Both the position numbers and the translations under genes were made by a program. 64,000 bases of DNA from Hellea sp965224755 (lineage in GTDB: Bacteria; Pseudomonadota; Alphaproteobacteria; Caulobacterales; Maricaulaceae): positions 1,302,001 through 1,366,000 of the forward strand of contig OZ245061.1 in NCBI GenBank assembly GCA_965224755.1, read 5' to 3'. Positions within the stretch are counted from its first letter, which is position 1. Each line of letters starts with the position of its first letter. The notes below the pieces were generated by a model that saw nothing but the letters and a program-made list of their open reading frames with translations, was not told the origin of the DNA and made no database searches. This document shows, in pieces, positions 51,612 to 60,392 of the stretch.

Positions 51612-52709
51612 ATGCCCGATAATAAGAGCCCTTGGGGCAATAAAGGCGGCGGCGGCAAGAAGCCGAATAATCCTTGGGGCAATCGGCCCGGAGGTCAGGG
51701 CAAACCTGACCGCGCCCGCCCGAAACCTGGTGATGCCTCACCCGATCTGGAAAATGTAATCCAAGGCTTTAAGTCGCGCGTGCGCGGCGGCGGACGCGGC
51801 GGAAAACCCAGCGGGCCACTGCAAAAATTTGGCCCTTTAGGCATGATCGCCATTATCGGCGTGCTGATGTTGCTGGTCTCTTGTTTTTACACAGTTGCGC
51901 AACAAGAAGAAGCTGTTGTCCTGCGCTTTGGTAAATATTCACGTACAACTGAATCCGGGCTTCATTTTAAAATGCCAACGCCTGTTGAGACTGTTATGAA
52001 AGTCAACGTTACCTCTGAACGCTCGGTTGGCTCTAGCAAAAACCTTGTCCTGACAGGCGATGAAAACATTGCTGATGTCGATTTCACGGTTCGCTGGAAT
52101 GTCAAAGACCCAAAGAATTTCATATTTAACCTCGAAGATACACCAAGTGTTGTAGAGGATGCTGCTGACAGTGCTATTCGTGAAGTTATCGGTAAAAAGA
52201 AACTCGAATATGTTATTACCGATGGCCGCAATCCGATTGAGCTTGAGGTGAAAGCGCTTTTGCAAGATATGCTTGATGAATATTCTGCTGGAGTGACTAT
52301 TACTGTTGTGCAACTCCAGCGTACAGAAGCGCCTCCCAAAGTCATTAAAGCCTTTGAAGATGTCGTGACTGCCGAGCAAGAACTTGAGCAACGCGTTAAT
52401 GAGGGCCTCGCTTATCGGAATGAGAAGACAGAAAACGCGGTCGGCGAAGCCGCCGTCCTTGTTGAGTCTGCCGAAGCTTATAAGCAAGAAGTTGTTGCAG
52501 TCGCCCGCGGTGAAGCCGACCGTTTCCTCGCAGTTTACAAAGAATATAAAGCCGCGCCAAGGGTCACTCGTCAACGTATCTATCTGGAAACTATCGAGGA
52601 AGTTTACGGCCCCGCCGAAAAAATTATCATTGAAGGCAATGCGGGAAGCGGTGTGGTGCCTTACCTACCGCTGGATCAACTTAATAAGAAAAAATCTGGA
52701 GGTCAGTAA
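51612..52709 (+). CDS. hflK: FtsH protease regulator HflK
   Basis: 365 residues. A Gly/Asn/Pro-rich cytoplasmic N-terminus (PWGNKGGGGKKPNNPWGNRP), one TM helix (about 78-96, MIAIIGVLMLLVSCFYTVA), then the SPFH/band-7 domain (QQEEAVVLRFGKYSRTTE). HflK forms a membrane cage with HflC around FtsH and restrains its proteolysis. GGAG at 51602-51605 precedes ATG 51612. hflC starts 1 bp after the stop. The order hflK-hflC-DUF2065-degP is standard in alphaproteobacteria. Confidence 0.96.
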   Translation: MPDNKSPWGNKGGGGKKPNNPWGNRPGGQGKPDRARPKPGDASPDLENVIQGFKSRVRGGGRGGKPSGPLQKFGPLGMIAIIGVLMLLVSCFYTVAQQEEAVVLRFGKYSRTTESGLHFKMPTPVETVMKVNVTSERSVGSSKNLVLTGDENIADVDFTVRWNVKDPKNFIFNLEDTPSVVEDAADSAIREVIGKKKLEYVITDGRNPIELEVKALLQDMLDEYSAGVTITVVQLQRTEAPPKVIKAFEDVVTAEQELEQRVNEGLAYRNEKTENAVGEAAVLVESAEAYKQEVVAVARGEADRFLAVYKEYKAAPRVTRQRIYLETIEEVYGPAEKIIIEGNAGSGVVPYLPLDQLNKKKSGGQ

Positions 52710-52710
52710 G

Positions 52711-53610
52711 ATGAAAAATGGTATTATACCCCTAGTCGTTCTCGGCCTATTGATTATAGGCTTTTTTACCTGCACTTATACACTTAAAGAATGGGAGCAG
52801 GGGCTTGTTCTGCAATTCGGTCAATATAAGCGTGTCGAAAATGCCTGGAATAAAGGAGCTGCAGCCAATGCTGGCATGAAATTTAAGCTTCCAATTGAGA
52901 ATGTCATCATTCTTGACCGCCGTAATATCGAAATCGATTTCAGTGCAGAGACGATTTATGATATAAAGCAAAAACCACTCGAAGTTGATAGCTTCATTCT
53001 TTATCGAATCGTTGACCCTGTGGCCTATTATAAAGCCCTTGGTACAAAGTCCAAAGCGACCAATTTGTTGGATGAATTGATGGATTCTTCTCTACGTGGG
53101 GTTCTTGCCCGTGTGGATAGTGAACAGATCATCTCAGGTCGCCGCGCTGAATTAATGGAAGAAATCAAAAAAGCTGCTAACCTTGTGGCTAGCGGTGAAG
53201 AATATGGCGTCGAAGTCACAGATGTACGGATCAAGAAAGCAGAACTCCCAACCAAGGTTGCGGATAGTGTTTTCGACCGAATGAATTCCGAACGAGAAAA
53301 AGAGGCCCGTCTTTACCGCGCTGAAGGTTCTAAACGCAAAAACGAAATTATTGCAGATGCTGATAAACAGGCCAAGATAATCGTAGCTACAGCCAAGGGT
53401 AAATCTCAGACTGTTCGTGGCCAAGGCGATGCAATATCGAATAAAATCTATGCTGAAGCCTATAATCAAGATCCGGAATTCTTTGCCTTTTATCGTTCTA
53501 TGGAGGCCTATCGTAGAGGCCTCGGCAAAGGCACGACCTATGTGCTTTCGCCCGATAGTGATTTCCTTGGCTATCTGGATAATCAATATGGGTCGAAAAA
53601 TCGCCGCTAA
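52711..53610 (+). CDS. hflC: FtsH protease regulator HflC
   Basis: 299 residues from ATG 52711, with GGAGG at 52698-52702. N-terminal TM segment (IIPLVVLGLLIIGFFTCTYT), then band-7 domain: EWEQGLVLQFGQYKRVE, GMKFKLPIENVIILDRRN, and a C-terminal coiled-coil region (RMNSEREKEARLYRAEGSKR). The end FYRSMEAYRRGLGKGTTYVL is characteristic of HflC. Partner of HflK. Confidence 0.96.
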   Translation: MKNGIIPLVVLGLLIIGFFTCTYTLKEWEQGLVLQFGQYKRVENAWNKGAAANAGMKFKLPIENVIILDRRNIEIDFSAETIYDIKQKPLEVDSFILYRIVDPVAYYKALGTKSKATNLLDELMDSSLRGVLARVDSEQIISGRRAELMEEIKKAANLVASGEEYGVEVTDVRIKKAELPTKVADSVFDRMNSEREKEARLYRAEGSKRKNEIIADADKQAKIIVATAKGKSQTVRGQGDAISNKIYAEAYNQDPEFFAFYRSMEAYRRGLGKGTTYVLSPDSDFLGYLDNQYGSKNRR

Positions 53611-53613
53611 TCT

Positions 53614-53817
53614 ATGAGTTTTGGAGTTGTTTTATTGATCGCCCTTGGCGGCGCTCTCGCTTTAGAGGGCGCGGTCTGGGCGATTTTTCCTTCGCAAATG
53701 CGCCGCGCTTATCGCGACGCCATTGAAATGATGGATGATAAAGCCCTGCATATTGGCGGGCTTGTCTCTGTAGCGGTGGGTGTTGGGCTGATTAGCTTGG
53801 CGGTGAAATTATTTTGA
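53614..53817 (+). CDS. DUF2065 small membrane protein
   Basis: 67 residues with two TM segments. The DUF2065 pattern is recognised: GGALALEGAVWAIFPSQMRRAYRDA, split here as ALEGAVWAIFPSQMR and then IGGLVSVAVGVGLISLAVKLF. ATG 53614 is 3 bp after hflC. It nearly always lies between hflC and degP; function unknown, likely tied to membrane proteostasis by neighbourhood. Confidence 0.88.
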   Translation: MSFGVVLLIALGGALALEGAVWAIFPSQMRRAYRDAIEMMDDKALHIGGLVSVAVGVGLISLAVKLF

Positions 53818-53847
53818 CGAGGCACCAATGTTATGCCCATCTCCCTT

Positions 53848-53922
53848 GTTCCCGGGCTTGACCCGGGACCTCCCTCAACAGAGTGCCCAAACGCGGGAGG
53901 TCCCCGCTCAAGGCGGGGAACA
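53848..53922. repeat. Intergenic palindromic element, family D copy 1
   Basis: It begins TGTTCCCGGGCTTGACCCGGGA and ends CCCCGCTCAAGGCGGGGAACA (hairpins CCCGGG/CCCGGG and CCCCGC/GCGGGG), with complementary ends TGTTCCC/GGGGAACA and inner ACCTCCC/GGGAGGT. It fills the 211-bp gap before degP; the remaining about 100 bp presumably hold the degP promoter, not identified. Confidence 0.75.
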
Positions 53923-54028
53923 GGATGGGGCGGGGAACACAGGACAGCCATTTGTACCATAACGTAAATTTCACGCAATGCGCTGAAAGCGAGACTTGGC
54001 AAATCCGGTAAATTGAGTAGGGTGCAGT

Positions 54029-55447
54029 ATGATTAAACGTCTTTCGGTCTCGCTTTTCCTCGCTGCAACTCTGTCTGCGGCCGCAATCCCGCAATATGCC
54101 GATGCCAAAGGCGTGCCGGACGGGTTTTCTGAGCTTGCCAAACGCCTGTCGCCGGCTGTGGTCAATATCTCGACGGCGCAAACTATCGAAGTCAATGTCG
54201 AAGACGTCCCCGCTTTCCCCAAAGGCTCGCCTTTGGAACGGTTTAATGATTTCTTTGGCGGACAGGCCGACCGTAATGGCCGCGTCTCTAAATCGCTTGG
54301 CTCGGGTTTTGTCATCGACAAGGACGGCTATGTCGTCACCAATAACCATGTCATTGAGGGCGCGGATCTGATTGAGGTCACATTCCCCGATGGCAATACT
54401 TATGAGGCGGAACTGATCGGGCGCGACCCGGCCACCGATATTGCGCTGCTCAAGATCGACACGGGCAAAGATATTCCTTTTGTCAATTTCGGCGATTCAG
54501 ACAGCGCCGAAGTCGGTGAATGGGTGATGGCGATTGGTAACCCCTTTGGCTATTCCGGCTCTGTAGCGGCGGGGATTATCTCGGCGCGTAACCGCAATAT
54601 CAGCCACGGTAATTATGATGATTTCATCCAGACCGATGTCGCCATCAATAAAGGAAACTCAGGAGGCCCGCTGTTTAATATGGAGGGCGAAGTCATCGGC
54701 GTGAACACCGCTATTCTCTCGCCCACGGGCTATTCTGTCGGGATTAGTTTCTCCGTTCCGTCCGAACTGGCCAGCTCTATTGTCGACCAATTGCGCGAAT
54801 TCGGCGAAACGCGGCGCGGCTATCTTGGCGTGCGCCCGCAAAAGGTCAGCAATGCCATTGCCAAAAGCTACGGGCTGGACGAACCTTATGGCGCTTTGAT
54901 TACAACAGTCGTGGCGAAATCGCCCGCTGATAAGGCCGGACTTCGCAAGGGTGATTTAATTATAGAGCTTGGCGGTAAAAAACTGGAAAGCTCGCGCCTT
55001 CTCTCGCGCCGCATTGCGGAAGCTAAAATTGACGAAGCTTTGGAAGTTACCTTCATCCGCAAGCGCAAGACAAAAACCACCAAAGTCATTATCGAGCGCC
55101 TCAAAGAACAAGTCACCGAAGAAGAAAAGGCCCGCCGCAAACAGGCCGCCGAAGATGTTGACCGCATTGCTATGGGCATAGCGGTCGAAGCGCTCACCGA
55201 TGAAACCCGCAAAAAATACCGCATCGGCGATGAGGTCAAAGGTGTCCGCGTCGTCAAAGTCGAAAAACGCGCCGAAGCCAGCGGCAAGATATTATCCGGC
55301 GACATCATAGAAGAAGTCGGCTTCGAAGCGGTAACATCGCCAAAGGAATTTGAAGACGCGGTAGCAGCGGCGAAGGAGTTCGACAGCCCGGTGACGATAT
55401 TGATTAATAGGGGCGGGAACTATATTTTCTATGCGCTTACGATTTAG
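54029..55447 (+). CDS. degP: Periplasmic serine protease DegP/HtrA
   Basis: 472 residues. Signal peptide (FLAATLSAAAIPQYADA), trypsin-like domain with H107 (TNNHVIEGA), D137 (ATDIALLKID) and S211 (GNSGGPLFN), then two PDZ domains (RGYLGVRPQKVSNAIAKSYG and the C-terminal VRVVKVEKRAEASGKILSGD). An acidic/basic linker EEEKARRKQAAEDVD separates them. Degrades or refolds misfolded envelope proteins. ATG 54029. It belongs to the hflKC-DUF2065 group. Confidence 0.96.
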   Translation: MIKRLSVSLFLAATLSAAAIPQYADAKGVPDGFSELAKRLSPAVVNISTAQTIEVNVEDVPAFPKGSPLERFNDFFGGQADRNGRVSKSLGSGFVIDKDGYVVTNNHVIEGADLIEVTFPDGNTYEAELIGRDPATDIALLKIDTGKDIPFVNFGDSDSAEVGEWVMAIGNPFGYSGSVAAGIISARNRNISHGNYDDFIQTDVAINKGNSGGPLFNMEGEVIGVNTAILSPTGYSVGISFSVPSELASSIVDQLREFGETRRGYLGVRPQKVSNAIAKSYGLDEPYGALITTVVAKSPADKAGLRKGDLIIELGGKKLESSRLLSRRIAEAKIDEALEVTFIRKRKTKTTKVIIERLKEQVTEEEKARRKQAAEDVDRIAMGIAVEALTDETRKKYRIGDEVKGVRVVKVEKRAEASGKILSGDIIEEVGFEAVTSPKEFEDAVAAAKEFDSPVTILINRGGNYIFYALTI

Positions 55448-55472
55448 AGCTTAGACTCCTTATTTCATTTAC

Positions 55473-55555
55473 TGTCCCCCGCCCCCGCGCGGGGGCCCCC
55501 ATCAATTAGTGTCCGGTCTTTGACGAAGGAGACCCCCGCTCAAGGCGGGGGACAC
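55473..55555. repeat. Intergenic palindromic element, family D copy 2
   Basis: Ends TGTCCCCCG and CGGGGGACA are complementary; inner hairpins are CCCCCGCGCGGGGG and CCCCCGCTCAAGGCGGGGG. It shares CCCCGCTCAAGGCGGGG with 53848-53922. It sits between convergent degP and serB, where it may also help termination. Confidence 0.75.
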
Positions 55556-55572
55556 AATACGGGAGGATGACT

Positions 55573-56454
55573 TCACTCCACAAACTCCGCCTCTTCATAC
55601 CCCTGAAAATAGAGCGCTGTCCTTAAATCCGTATGCTTAATCGCGCAGTGCGCCGCTTCGGCGACTGCGGGTTTGGCGCGGTAGGCTATGCCTAGTCCTG
55701 CGGCTTTTATCATGGCGAGGTCGTTGGCGCCGTCTCCAATCGCTAGAGCGGTTTGCGGGCCGCCGATATCTGCGCTGTGGGTTTTTAGGGCTTCGCGTTT
55801 GGCTTCGCGTCCGAGGATGGGCATTCCGACAGTTCCGGCTAATGTGTTGCCGTCCTCAATCAGGGTATTGGCCTGATGCGTATCGAAGCCGCAGGCTTTA
55901 GCGACGCGGCTTGTAAAGTAAGTGAAGCCGCCCGAGACGATGACGGTTTTGGCGCCGTGGGCTTTCATGGTTTGGCACAATGTTTTGGCTCCGGCGTTCA
56001 GCGTAATGCGCTCATCAAAACAGGTCTTCAAGATGGATAAATCCAATCCTTTCAACAGGCTAACCCGCTCTATTAACGCACCTTCAAAGCCGATTTCTCC
56101 GCGCATGGTGCGTTCCGTAATCTCCGAAACTCGCGCCTTGACACCCGCGAAATCGGCAAGCTCGTCAATACATTCCTGCCCGATCAAGGTGCTGTCCATA
56201 TCGCAGATCAGCAGCTTTTTGCGGCGACCTCCGACGGGTTGTACACAGACATCTGCCTTGATATCTATGGCGCGTAGGGCGTTGGCGATATCCCTTTGCG
56301 TGAGGACATGGCTGACTTCGCTTTCAAAGGCCAAGCCTTCAGACAAGATTTTGAAATTGCTTGTTTCCGGCAAAACATAGAGCGCATCTTCAAAACGGTG
56401 GGCGTGCCTTTGCGCTAGAACTATGGTGGCGATATGGGCTAGGCTGGCAGTCAT
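55573..56454 (-). CDS. serB: Phosphoserine phosphatase
   Basis: 293 residues. The last step of serine synthesis. An N-terminal regulatory-like region (to about 85) precedes the HAD core: motif I DMDSTLIGQECIDELADFAG, motif II VIVSGGFTYFTSRVA, motif III/IV AIGDGANDLAMIKAAGLGIA followed by YRAKPAV. Start ATG 56454; the start codons of serB and miaA are 18 bp apart, so their promoters must overlap each other's coding region. Confidence 0.95.
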   Translation of the reverse strand: MTASLAHIATIVLAQRHAHRFEDALYVLPETSNFKILSEGLAFESEVSHVLTQRDIANALRAIDIKADVCVQPVGGRRKKLLICDMDSTLIGQECIDELADFAGVKARVSEITERTMRGEIGFEGALIERVSLLKGLDLSILKTCFDERITLNAGAKTLCQTMKAHGAKTVIVSGGFTYFTSRVAKACGFDTHQANTLIEDGNTLAGTVGMPILGREAKREALKTHSADIGGPQTALAIGDGANDLAMIKAAGLGIAYRAKPAVAEAAHCAIKHTDLRTALYFQGYEEAEFVE

Positions 56455-56472
56455 GAGCAGGCTCTACATAAA

Positions 56473-57390
56473 ATGAAACCGATTATCTGTATCGCAGGCC
56501 CAACTGCAAGCGGCAAGAGCGCATGGGCGCTGAAGCTCGCAAAATCTGTGGGCGGCGAGATTATCAATGCTGACGCGATGCAAGTCTATGCGGATTTGCA
56601 AGTGCTGTCCGCGCGGCCTAGCGAGGACGATATGGAGGGCGTGCCGCATCATCTCTTTGGCCATATTCGCGGCGATGTTCGGTATTCGACGGGGCAATGG
56701 CTACGCGAGGTTCAGCCCGTTATTTTGGACTGTCTGGCCCGCGAAGCTGTTCCGATCTTAACCGGCGGGACGGGGCTTTATTTCAAAGCGCTCATCGAAG
56801 GGCTGGCGCAAGTGCCGGAGATTGCGCCTCAGCATAGGCAAGCGGCGCAGGATATTTTGGACGAAAACGGGATTGAGGCGCTTCGCCGTGAGGCTCAAAG
56901 GCTCGACCCGGTAGCAACAGCGCGTGTGCTTGGCGATGATCCGCAGCGCCTGTTGCGCATTGTCAGTGTTGCAAAGGGAACAGGGCAGAGTCTCAGCGAG
57001 TGGCAAGCCAATACCCGGCCCATCATCCCGAAACGCTTTTGCCGCCGGGCGGTTCTCCTGCCAGACCGCGCAGAGCTTTACGCGCGGATCAATGCCCGCT
57101 TTGACAAAATGGTAGAAATAGGCGGGCTGGATGAGGCCAAAGCTGTCTTCGCCAAAGGTTGCGACCCGGCGCTACCGATGATGAAAGCCATCGGTTTGCA
57201 GCAATTTGCGCCTTATCTGAACCGGGATATGAGTCTTGAGGCGGCCATTGATATGGCCAAGCGCGATACCCGCCGATTTGCCAAGCGGCAGTTCACTTGG
57301 TTCCGAGGTCAGGCCCCGGATTGGCAAAAAATAGAGAATAATACTCAAAAAGATAAGTTTGAAGCAAATTTATCCTCAAAATTGCTTTGA
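56473..57390 (+). CDS. miaA: tRNA dimethylallyltransferase MiaA
   Basis: 305 residues. Adds an isopentenyl group to A37 of tRNAs reading UNN codons. P-loop IAGPTASGKSAWA, DAMQVYADLQVLSARPS with the catalytic Asp/Gln, and GGTGLYFKALIEGLA. The C-terminal RNA-binding region has RRAVLLPDRAELYARIN and KRDTRRFAKRQFTWFRG. Divergent from serB. A terminator follows. Confidence 0.97.
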   Translation: MKPIICIAGPTASGKSAWALKLAKSVGGEIINADAMQVYADLQVLSARPSEDDMEGVPHHLFGHIRGDVRYSTGQWLREVQPVILDCLAREAVPILTGGTGLYFKALIEGLAQVPEIAPQHRQAAQDILDENGIEALRREAQRLDPVATARVLGDDPQRLLRIVSVAKGTGQSLSEWQANTRPIIPKRFCRRAVLLPDRAELYARINARFDKMVEIGGLDEAKAVFAKGCDPALPMMKAIGLQQFAPYLNRDMSLEAAIDMAKRDTRRFAKRQFTWFRGQAPDWQKIENNTQKDKFEANLSSKLL

Positions 57391-57463
57391 CATTTCACGT
57401 AAAGGCAAATATTACTAAGGGCGGCTCTAGTTGAGCCGTCATGCGCAAACTTACCTTTTGGTG

Positions 57464-57499
57464 CGGTGCTCCTTCGAAAAGACGGCACCGTTTTTTTTT
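57464..57499 (+). terminator. Intrinsic terminator after miaA
   Basis: CGGTGC (57464-57469) pairs with GCACCG (57485-57490) across a loop CCTTCGAAAAGAC, followed by nine T. A smaller hairpin CGGCTC/GAGCCG lies upstream at 57422-57438. Confidence 0.8.
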
Positions 57500-57559
57500 G
57501 AAACCATTCTTGTTGCAATTTCATTTTCAAAAGCGCTGTAATCTCTATATGGCCGATTT

Positions 57560-58276
57560 ATGAAATCATTTTGGGCCTTTTTTACACAGATGGATAAACA
57601 GGCATTGCGGGCGATTTCCGTAATGGTCTTTATGTTTGCCGTCGTGATAGCGCTTATCCTATACGGAAAGGCCTCGATGAGACTTCCTGAAAGCGAATTT
57701 CACCGCTTTTTTGGTCATATCCGCGATTCCGGTTGGGGTCTGCCTGCCACGATCCTGACGTTCGTCATTGCAGCCTTTCTCGGCGTTCCGCAATGGGCTT
57801 TAATTGCCGGTGTTGTTGTCGCCTTTGGCCCGGTTTCGGGCGGTCTCTATGCTTGGATTGCAACGATGATCTCGGCCTCTGTTGATTTCTGGCTTGGCCG
57901 CTGGATGGGGGCTGAACGTCTGCGCCGTTACGGCGGGGGTCTCGTCAACCGCATCATCGGCATTGTCCGCAAGAACGGATTGGTCACTAGCTTCGCCGTG
58001 CGCTTTGTTCCGACCGGACCATTTGTTCTGGTCAATATGGCGGCGGGCGTGTCGCGGATGAAATTTCCGGCCTTTGTGCTCGGCACGGGATTAGGCATTA
58101 TTCCCAAAATTGCCCTTGTTGTTTTAATCGGGCAGGGCTTGATTTCCGGGGCGGAAGGCAAATTCGTTATGGGGGGGTTCGTCGGCCTGGCTATCGTTTT
58201 GATTGTTGTGATGATTCTCGCGCGCAAGCGATTACAGTCCGAAATTGGGTTAGAACCCAAAAAACGCAGTAAATAA
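57560..58276 (+). CDS. TVP38/TMEM64 (SNARE-associated/DedA-like) membrane protein
   Basis: 238 residues. One N-terminal TM (AISVMVFMFAVVIALILYG), then the VTT/DedA core: PATILTFVIAAFLGVPQWAL, the amphipathic GGLYAWIATMISASVDFWLGR, and the conserved RFVPTGPFVLVNMAAGVSRM. Two further TM segments end the protein. Family members are implicated in lipid scrambling or membrane homeostasis; the function here is inferred. ATG 57560. Confidence 0.85.
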   Translation: MKSFWAFFTQMDKQALRAISVMVFMFAVVIALILYGKASMRLPESEFHRFFGHIRDSGWGLPATILTFVIAAFLGVPQWALIAGVVVAFGPVSGGLYAWIATMISASVDFWLGRWMGAERLRRYGGGLVNRIIGIVRKNGLVTSFAVRFVPTGPFVLVNMAAGVSRMKFPAFVLGTGLGIIPKIALVVLIGQGLISGAEGKFVMGGFVGLAIVLIVVMILARKRLQSEIGLEPKKRSK

Positions 58277-58305
58277 CCATATTTAGGCCATGATATGCTT
58301 GCTTT

Positions 58306-58334
58306 TTGACTTTCTAAAAAGCATTAACACTAAT
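58306..58334 (+). promoter_or_regulatory. Candidate promoter of the mre-mrd operon
   Basis: TTGACT (58306-58311), a 17-bp spacer, and ACTAAT (58329-58334) as a 4/6 -10 match. A second TTGACA at 58396-58401 has no good -10 before the ATG. Modest support. Confidence 0.35.
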
Positions 58335-58426
58335 TAAAGCGAATCCCGTTTTTCCTGCATTTGTATTGCCGTGTCTGCGGTGCTTCTTTTGTCGGTTTGA
58401 CACATAGAAAATAATTGGGCCAAATA

Positions 58427-59467
58427 ATGCATTTTCCATTTTTCGGAAATCTATCTTCAGACATCGCGATTGACCTCGGGACGGCCAATACTTTGGTCTA
58501 TGCCAAGGGCCGCGATGTGGTGCTCAATGAACCTTCTGTTGTCGCCTTCTCGCACCGCAATGGCCGCAAGGTTGTTCATGCTGTAGGTCTCGAAGCGCGC
58601 AATATGCTCGGGCGGACACCCGGCCATATTGAAGCTATCCGCCCGATGAGAGATGGCGTGATTGCCGATTTCGAAGTGGCCGAAGCCATGATTTCCCATT
58701 TTATCAAAAAGGTAAATAAAGGCCGCCGCTTTCCGCGCCCCAAAGTCGTGATCTGTGTGCCCTCCGGCGCAACAGCCGTGGAACGCCGCGCCATTCATCA
58801 ATCGGCTGAGCAAGCGGGCGCGTCCAGCGTCTATCTCATTGAAGAACCTATGGCCGCCGCGCTCGGCGCAGGTCTGCCTATCCATGAGCCCTCAGGCTCT
58901 ATGGTTGTCGATATTGGCGGCGGCACCACCGAAGTCGCCGTGCTGTCCCTCGACGGGATTGTTTATTCGCGGTCTGTCCGCGTCGGCGGCGACAAGATGG
59001 ACGATGCGATTATCCAATATGTGCGCCGCACGACAAACTTACTACTCGGCGAGATGAGCGCAGAGCGCGTGAAAAAAGAAATCGGCTCGGCGACGATGCC
59101 GGCTGATAATGAAGGCATGACGGTTCAGATTAAAGGCCGCGACCTGATGAACGGCGTGCCGCGCGAAATCCGCGTGACCGAAGCGATGATAGCTGAGAGC
59201 CTCGCGGAACCTGTCGAACAAATCGTCGAAGCCGTGAAAATGGCGCTGGAAGCGACGCCGCCGGAACTGGCAGCAGATATCGTTGATAAAGGCATTATGC
59301 TGACAGGCGGCGGAGCATTGCTGCGTAATCTCGATACAGAACTGCGCAGCCGCACGGGCCTGCCGGTGTCGATCGCCGACGATCCGCTGTCCTGCGTTGT
59401 GCGCGGCTCAGGCGTTGTTGTCGAAAATCTGAAAAAATGGAAAAGCGTGCTGTCCAGCGGCGTTTAA
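58427..59467 (+). CDS. mreB: Rod shape-determining actin homologue MreB
   Basis: 346 residues from ATG 58427 (MHFPFFGNLSSDIAIDLGTA); a TTG at 58415 is possible but less likely. Actin-fold ATPase motifs: AIDLGTANTLVYAKG, PKVVICVPSGATAVERRAI, VVDIGGGTTEVAVLSL, and LTGGGALLRNLD. It forms membrane filaments guiding lateral wall growth. First gene of mreB-mreC-mreD-mrdA-rodA. Confidence 0.97.
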   Translation: MHFPFFGNLSSDIAIDLGTANTLVYAKGRDVVLNEPSVVAFSHRNGRKVVHAVGLEARNMLGRTPGHIEAIRPMRDGVIADFEVAEAMISHFIKKVNKGRRFPRPKVVICVPSGATAVERRAIHQSAEQAGASSVYLIEEPMAAALGAGLPIHEPSGSMVVDIGGGTTEVAVLSLDGIVYSRSVRVGGDKMDDAIIQYVRRTTNLLLGEMSAERVKKEIGSATMPADNEGMTVQIKGRDLMNGVPREIRVTEAMIAESLAEPVEQIVEAVKMALEATPPELAADIVDKGIMLTGGGALLRNLDTELRSRTGLPVSIADDPLSCVVRGSGVVVENLKKWKSVLSSGV

Positions 59468-59510
59468 AATAACCCATTAAAATAATACAAAGGAGTGTTA
59501 GGCTCATTTC

Positions 59511-60392
59511 ATGCTTGGAAACGATCCTGATAACACCCGCGCATCCACCATTACGCTTATTGCCGCGTTTTTAATCGCCAGCTTCATCTTTGTCACCAAC
59601 CGCGGAGAGGGACGGACAGTCAGCGCGGCGCAGACCGAGGTTGAAAACGGCGTTGCGCCTGTGCTCACATTGCTTTCAAAACCCTTTCGCGCTACGGAAA
59701 ACATTCTGGCCTCTCTCCAAGACCGTTCTCATGCGCTGGAAGAAAACAAGGCGCTGCGGGCTGAGTTACAGCAACTGCGCGAGAAGCAGGAGCGCGCCGA
59801 AATACAGGCCATGAAATTAGCTCGGTTTGAGCAGCTCCTCAAAGCCAAGCCCGGGATTGATATTCCGGCCGAGAAAATCGTCACCCGCGCCGTTAGCGAA
59901 ATCAGCGGCCCTTTCGTGCGCTCGGCCTTGATCAATGCGGGGGCGTCCAAAGGCATCAAGAAAGGCCATCCGGTGATGACGCCCGACGGGCTTTATGGCC
60001 ATGTTCTGAGCACAGGGCGTAATTCATCCCGCGTCTTGCATCTGGGCGATCTCAATAGCCGCATAGCAGTTATGTCGGTGCGCAGCCAAGCGAGCGCCAT
60101 ATTAGCGGGAGATAATAGCGATATTCCGAGCCTGATATTTGTAAGCGGGAACGGCGATTGGCAGGACGGGGATAAGGTCATTACGTCAGGGGATGCAGGC
60201 GTATTGCCGCGCGGCTTGCCTGTCGGGGTCCTGCGTATAGACACAGCGGGGCAGAATAAGGTTGTCCTAAATGTTACGGGTAAGCCAGTTGATTGGGTTT
60301 GGGTTTACCCGTTTGTGCCCATTGCGCCGCCTGAACTCGAAGGTGAATCGGAAGATATGCCGGCCCCCGCTGCGCCGGAGGAGACGCCGTAA
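59511..60392 (+). CDS. mreC: Rod shape-determining protein MreC
   Basis: 293 residues. One N-terminal TM (TITLIAAFLIASFIFVTNRG), a coiled coil (RSHALEENKALRAELQQLRE), and the two-barrel periplasmic region (VRSALINAGASKGIKKGHPV then MTPDGLYGHVLSTGRNSSR). The C-terminal tail is acidic and Pro-rich. MreC bridges MreB with PBP2. The TAA overlaps the mreD ATG by one base (TAATG). Confidence 0.95.
   Translation: MLGNDPDNTRASTITLIAAFLIASFIFVTNRGEGRTVSAAQTEVENGVAPVLTLLSKPFRATENILASLQDRSHALEENKALRAELQQLREKQERAEIQAMKLARFEQLLKAKPGIDIPAEKIVTRAVSEISGPFVRSALINAGASKGIKKGHPVMTPDGLYGHVLSTGRNSSRVLHLGDLNSRIAVMSVRSQASAILAGDNSDIPSLIFVSGNGDWQDGDKVITSGDAGVLPRGLPVGVLRIDTAGQNKVVLNVTGKPVDWVWVYPFVPIAPPELEGESEDMPAPAAPEETP

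Noticed and set aside
57439..57560. Leader peptide / attenuator after miaA (ORF beginning MRKLTFWCG over the terminator hairpin)
   Set aside because: No run of one amino acid's codons, no biosynthetic operon downstream, and the hairpin with nine T is explained as the miaA terminator.
58323..58337. CtrA site upstream of mreB (TTAACACTAATTAA)
   Set aside because: The two TTAA are separated by 6 bp, not 7, so the helical phase is wrong.
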